Positions 25,789 through 26,980 of a DNA stretch of 26,980 nucleotides are shown piece after piece (within the stretch, counting starts at the first letter, position 1; every line of letters begins with the position of its first letter). The DNA is taken from positions 1,066,813 through 1,093,792 of the forward strand of contig BFEA01000346.1 of NCBI GenBank assembly GCA_003427395.1. The letters are read 5' to 3'. Source of the DNA: Chara braunii (taxonomy: Eukaryota; Streptophyta; Charophyceae; Charales; Characeae). The notes beneath the pieces are model-generated. The model made no database searches and was not told the DNA's origin. It saw only the letters and a program-made list of their open reading frames with translations. Made by a program: the position numbers and the translations under genes.

Positions 25789-26310
25789 ATACTCAGTGTG
25801 GTGGGGTGTAGGGATTGGGGAGGAAGAGCGTGAAGGATGGAAAGAAATATCGATAGGCTGAAATACCTGGCGCAGGGCAGTTAATCATAAGGCAGCTTCA
25901 AAGAGAAAAGACCGAGGTAGAATGTTGAGGAGGAAGATCTTGAGCAGGCAGAAGACGTACGTTTGGTGGTGGAGGAGAGAGACAGACAAGGACAAGGAAG
26001 GAAGAGAGCGAGAGGAGGGGGAAGTGTGTTATAGGTGAAATGCGTTTTTATGGGTCTCGCTCCACTACTATCTACTGAACGATTTTTTTAGCTCTGACAG
26101 CTATACGGCCGCTATACGAAATTCTGTATAGTGGACAGTAGGGAAGCTAGACCCTCCCCATCTCTCCTGCTTTCCCTCTCTCCCTCTTCTTGCGCGTGTG
26201 TGCAACCGTGTTGAGATCCTTAAAAGAGAGATGGAGCGATCTTGATAACACAAAGGAGCGCTTACGTCCACCGGATGAAGAACAAGAAGCACTTCTTAGG
26301 TCGGGCGTTA
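25788..26310. other. No gene recognised
   Basis: Contains a short imperfect hairpin, CCGCTATAC (26109-26117) with GTATAGTGG (26126-26134). The rest is partly purine-rich with no supported coding. Confidence 0.4.
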
Positions 26311-26980
26311 TGAAGGCAGGGCGGCCGGTCGAGGGAGGGAGGAGGAGGTAGTGAGTAGGGAGTTGGACGGAGGGAGGAATGGGAGGAGGAGGTCAGGTGG
26401 TGATCGGGCTGAGGAAGGAAGGGGAGGTAGGAGATCGGGAGAAGGAGGAGGTCAGACAGAGATCGGCCAAAGAGGCGGCCAGGCGGACGGAGGCCAGAGG
26501 GGGTGGTTGAAGAGAAGGTGCGGAGGCGGGCTGTAGGAAAGGGAAAGGCGGCGGAGAGCAGGAGGTCAGGTGGAGATCGGGACAAGGAAGGGGAGGAAGG
26601 AGATTGGGGGAAGGAAGGCAGTGCAAATCGGGCGGAGGAAGGAGGACGACGGAGGAGATAGAGGGAAGGAGGTCAGGCGGAGATTGGGCGAAGGAAGGGG
26701 AGGGGAGTGAGGTGGCCAGGCGAAGGGAGGCCAGAGGGAGTTTTCAAGAGAAGGTCCAGAGGAGGCCGGGAGAAAAGGGAGGGGGCAGGGAGCAGTAGGG
26801 CGGAGGGAGGACAGAAAGCAGAAGGTAGTTTAGAGGTTGAGTGACGTATGGAGGCAGGGAAGAGGTAAGGGGGAGACGAGTATGGGAAAAAGCGTGAAGA
26901 GGAAGAGGAGGTGGAAGGAGGCCGGGAGGAAGGGGAAAGACGGCAGGGTGAAGTCGGTGGCGGAGGGAGGGCAGATGGAA
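26311..26980. repeat. Purine-rich degenerate minisatellite
   Basis: Recurring word GGAGGTCAGGYGGAGATYGG near 26390, 26448, 26561 and 26668, and a longer paired block GGCCAGGCGRAxGGAGGCCAGAGGG...AAGAGAAGGT near 26474 and 26713 (about 239 bp apart), suggest a higher-order tandem unit. It runs to the window end. Both strands give low-complexity open frames. Confidence 0.65.

Noticed and set aside
25392-25833. Arg-Glu or Ser-Leu rich open frames
   Set aside because: Translation of GA39 and GC-rich repeats.

Overview
The window looks like nuclear DNA of a green-lineage eukaryote, most likely a streptophyte (charophycean alga, bryophyte or similar). The clues are a U6 snRNA-like sequence with plant-type 5' and 3' parts, Ty3/gypsy LTR elements primed by a plant-type initiator-Met tRNA site, tRNA-headed SINE-like pieces, long dinucleotide microsatellites and assembly Ns. 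I see no intact host protein-coding gene. The species cannot be named from the sequence.

Layout. Positions 1-3948 hold small repeats: a 33-bp perfect inverted repeat, two related foldback (long-hairpin) elements, a bare poly(A) insertion flanked by a 16-bp duplication, a pair of roughly 100-bp direct repeats, a U6-like snRNA sequence carrying small insertions, a DUF4283-like fragment (LINE ORF1 type) and a purine-rich tract. Positions 3949-11152 are element A, an old Ty3/gypsy retrotransposon: 5' LTR of about 2.85 kb, primer-binding site, decayed gag-protease-RT, then an internal deletion that joins the RT/RNase H region directly to the last 550 bp of a 3' LTR. Positions 11153-13616 are unassigned, with a TATA-like site and a long (TC)n tract. 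Positions 13617-22904 are element B, same family and same orientation: 5' LTR with an assembly gap, primer-binding site, a largely open gag, protease, RT, RNase H, and then an unusual PHD-type zinc finger in front of the integrase HHCC zinc-binding domain. The integrase catalytic core and the 3' LTR are missing. Element B is itself interrupted at 18618-20295 by a 1.68-kb insertion with an 11-bp target-site duplication, which in turn carries a tRNA-like SINE head and microsatellites. Positions 22905-26980 hold non-coding DNA with two further tRNA-like heads, degenerate GC- and purine-rich tandem repeats and a (GA)39 microsatellite.

How the parts relate. Elements A and B are two independently decayed copies of one family. 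Comparing them shows the ancestral plan: LTR (TATA box, very long untranslated part), tRNA-iMet primer site, and a gag and protease apparently in one reading frame followed by RT-RNase H-PHD-integrase. The strongest candidate for something undescribed is the PHD finger placed between RNase H and integrase, where most described plant Ty3/gypsy elements have no chromatin reader (chromoviruses carry a chromodomain after the integrase instead). All percentages and family assignments are by-eye readings; no alignment or database search was run.
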